DNA from: an uncultured Pelagibacteraceae bacterium
Lineage (GTDB): Bacteria > Pseudomonadota > Alphaproteobacteria > Pelagibacterales > Pelagibacteraceae
Reading direction: 5' to 3'
NCBI GenBank assembly: GCA_902634485.1
Contig: CACPKA010000001.1
Span: 45,721-109,720 of the forward strand
Length of the DNA stretch: 64,000 bases
Shown piece by piece: positions 62,236 through 64,000 of the stretch; positions within the stretch are counted from its first letter, which is position 1; each line of letters opens with the position of its first letter. A model generated the notes under the pieces. That model saw nothing but the letters and a program-made list of their open reading frames with translations, had not been told where the DNA came from and did not search any database. Made by a program: the position numbers and the translations under genes.

Positions 62236-63399
62236 TTAACCCACAATTTTCTTTATATTTTCTAATGCCTTCGAAATATTATCTTGAGAAGCAGCAAAAC
62301 TAAATCTTACATAATCTGTAGCTTTTTTACCAAATGCCGTACCTGGTACGATTGCTACTCCTGCTTCATGAAGACATTTTTTTGCAAATTCTTTTCCATT
62401 CATTCCCGTTCCTATAACATTTGGAAAAGCATAAAACGCCCCTCCGGGTAGACTGCACTCAATTCCCTTGATACTATTTAATCCATCAAAAATTAATTTT
62501 CTTCTTTTGGTAAATTTTTCCATCATAAAATTAATTGGATCATCCGGACCATCTAAAGCAGCTATAGCTCCATATTGGATAGCTGCATTTACACAAGAAT
62601 GATTATTTACACAAAATTTTATCACATGATTTACAAGTTTTTCTGGCCACACTGACCAACCCAATCTCCAGCCTGTCATAGAATATGCTTTACTCCAACC
62701 ATCAAGTACAATTAATCGATCATATAAAAAAGGATAGTCAAAAAAAGTTGGCATTTTTTTTCCATCAAATATTTGTCTGCTATAAATTTCGTCACTTAAA
62801 ATTGCGACATTAGGAAATTTTTTTAATCCTTCAGCTAGTTTGTCTATTTTATCTTTTTCCGTGAATGCTCCTGTTGGATTGTTTGGATTATTAATAATTA
62901 TTAATCGAGTTTTTTCATTAATTAAAGACAATACCTTTTCAGGATTTATAGAAAGATCTTTGTTTTCAAGCATATTAATTGGAACAGCTTTTGCACCAGT
63001 ATAATTAATCATGGACTCATAAATTGGAAAACCTGGATCTGGATAAACTATTTCTGCACCCGGCTCACCAAATAGAGTTATTGCATAATACATAGTTGGT
63101 TTGCCACCAGGCATTATAATTACTCTTCCTGGATTAATATCAGCATTGTAAAGTTTTTTAATTTTTCTACTAACAGCTTCTCTACACTCAATTATTCCAT
63201 TAGGTAAAACATATCCATGATGACCATCATCTAAGGCCTTTTTTGTAGCATCTACTACATATTTTGGTGATTTAAAGTCTGGTTGTCCTAAGCTTAAGTG
63301 AATTATTTTTTTTCCTTCAGCTTCTAAATTTTTTGCTTCTGCTAATATTTTGAATGCAGATTCTGTTCCTAATCTTTCAAGATTTTTTGCTAGTTTCAT
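62236..63399 (-). CDS. Class I/II PLP-dependent aminotransferase
   Basis: The 387-residue fold-type I enzyme resembles aspartate aminotransferase subgroup Ib. It has LSLGQPDFKSPKYVVDA (36-52), VIIMPGGKPTMYYAI, INNPNNPTGAF (169-179) and the PLP lysine Lys237 in DGWSKAYSMTGWRLGW. FVRFSFAxS-like VRFSFAASQDN closes the C terminus. The substrate is unclear. Aspartate, alanine or aromatic acids are possible. It lies three bases after the FMN dehydrogenase gene and upstream of the D-lactate dehydrogenase gene, so it may convert an imported 2-oxo acid to an amino acid. Confidence 0.88.
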   Translation of the reverse strand: MKLAKNLERLGTESAFKILAEAKNLEAEGKKIIHLSLGQPDFKSPKYVVDATKKALDDGHHGYVLPNGIIECREAVSRKIKKLYNADINPGRVIIMPGGKPTMYYAITLFGEPGAEIVYPDPGFPIYESMINYTGAKAVPINMLENKDLSINPEKVLSLINEKTRLIIINNPNNPTGAFTEKDKIDKLAEGLKKFPNVAILSDEIYSRQIFDGKKMPTFFDYPFLYDRLIVLDGWSKAYSMTGWRLGWSVWPEKLVNHVIKFCVNNHSCVNAAIQYGAIAALDGPDDPINFMMEKFTKRRKLIFDGLNSIKGIECSLPGGAFYAFPNVIGTGMNGKEFAKKCLHEAGVAIVPGTAFGKKATDYVRFSFAASQDNISKALENIKKIVG

Positions 63400-63402
63400 T
63401 TT

Positions 63403-64000
63403 TTATTTTCTGTAAATAAGTTTTGAACTATTTAACTCTCTAAGATTTTTACATCCCATTAATATCATATTTCTATTTATCTCATCATGTAAATTTTTTA
63501 ATACTTTTTCAACTCCCTCTTGGCCACCTACACTCAAACCAAATAAAAACATTCTACCAAAACTGCATGCTTTAGCTCCAGCAGCTAATGCTTTTAACAC
63601 ATGAGTTCCTCTTCTAACCCCACCATCTAATATAATTTCTAATTTATCTCCTACTGCATCTGAAATTTCTTTCAATTGATCAAAAGGAGATCTAGATCCA
63701 TCGAGTTGTCTTCCACCATGATTAGATATCATTATTGCTGTACAACCTATATCGATTGCTCTTTTTGCATCTTCAACAGACATAACTCCTTTTAAAGCAA
63801 ATGGGCCGTCCCATTTTTTTACTATATATTCTGCATCTTTCCAATTCATTGATGGGTCATACTGTTCATTAACATATTGTATAACTGATGTTGTAATATT
63901 TGTTCCTTTGTCAGTTTTTTTTGAAACATTTGATAATTCAAACTTTTCATGAGTTAAATAATCAAAAACCCATTTAGGATGAAGTGCAAAACTCATTAGG
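63403..64000 (-). CDS. FMN-dependent 2-hydroxy acid dehydrogenase, C-terminal part
   Basis: The frame stays open to the right edge, so the N-terminal half is missing; the ATG at 63996 is internal. The visible 199 residues have the FMN family's C-terminal barrel: FALKGVMSVEDAK, IMISNHGGRQLDGS with the catalytic histidine and substrate arginine, and the phosphate-binding EIILDGGVRRGTHVLKALAAGA. This is the L-lactate dehydrogenase / glycolate oxidase / mandelate dehydrogenase family (LldD-like). It oxidises L-2-hydroxy acids. Substrate cannot be settled. It opens the block with the aminotransferase and the D-type dehydrogenase. Confidence 0.9.
   Translation of the reverse strand, partial: LMSFALHPKWVFDYLTHEKFELSNVSKKTDKGTNITTSVIQYVNEQYDPSMNWKDAEYIVKKWDGPFALKGVMSVEDAKRAIDIGCTAIMISNHGGRQLDGSRSPFDQLKEISDAVGDKLEIILDGGVRRGTHVLKALAAGAKACSFGRMFLFGLSVGGQEGVEKVLKNLHDEINRNMILMGCKNLRELNSSKLIYRK

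Overview
The window looks like a piece of a SAR11 / Candidatus Pelagibacter-type genome (marine Alphaproteobacteria). The reasons are very low GC content, lysine-, asparagine- and isoleucine-rich proteins, almost no intergenic space (the longest gap is under 200 bases), many overlapping start and stop codons, a class I lysyl-tRNA synthetase, a DMSP demethylase operon, a SAM-II riboswitch in front of metX, and a TRAP transporter set. This assignment is inference from content. There are no rRNA or tRNA genes, no CRISPR and no insertion sequences. About 60 genes are present; the first (agmatinase family) and last (FMN-dependent 2-hydroxy acid dehydrogenase) run off the edges.

Layout. 1-3.7 kb: agmatinase end, then a minus-strand block yhhQ, rpmB, pyrD, lysS. 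3.8-7.3 kb: plus-strand trkH, an AmpG-like permease and a cytoplasmic NlpC/P60 peptidase, the last two probably recycling cell-wall peptides. 7.3-9.3 kb: tyrA and hisC (minus), divergent from metX-metW-gloB (plus), with back-to-back promoters and a SAM-II riboswitch between them. 12.0-18.6 kb: a plus-strand run rplU, rpmA, obgE, proB, proA, nadD, rsfS, ctpA, rppH.

18.6-51.3 kb: an almost unbroken minus-strand run of about 33 kb. In order of transcription it holds ffh, rpsP, trmD, rplS; leuC, leuD, leuB; the DMSP demethylation operon dmdC, dmdB, an alpha/beta hydrolase and dmdA; asd; sdhC, sdhD, sdhA, sdhB; mmsA; mdh; sucC, sucD, sucA, sucB, lpd; priA; and the F1 ATP synthase genes atpH, A, G, D, C. 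Half of the TCA cycle, the respiratory entry point (complex II), the ATP synthase head and DMSP-derived carbon and sulfur metabolism therefore lie side by side. A structured leader RNA precedes ffh.

51.5-53.2 kb: dapF and ftsY on plus. 53.2-64 kb: a minus-strand block that, in order of transcription, encodes an FMN 2-hydroxy acid dehydrogenase, an aminotransferase, a FAD D-lactate/glycolate dehydrogenase, then a TRAP transporter (DctP, DctQ, and a DctM with a long coiled-coil tail), an MFS permease, a membrane-anchored hydrolase and a small exported protein. I read this as an uptake and oxidation module for 2-hydroxy or 2-oxo acids.

Most interesting: the ffh leader, which carries a GGAA hairpin resembling the Ffh-binding part of SRP RNA; the uncharacterised hydrolase inside the dmd operon, with a possible CTG start; the DctM coiled-coil fusion; and overlapping stop codons at convergent gene ends with no terminators.
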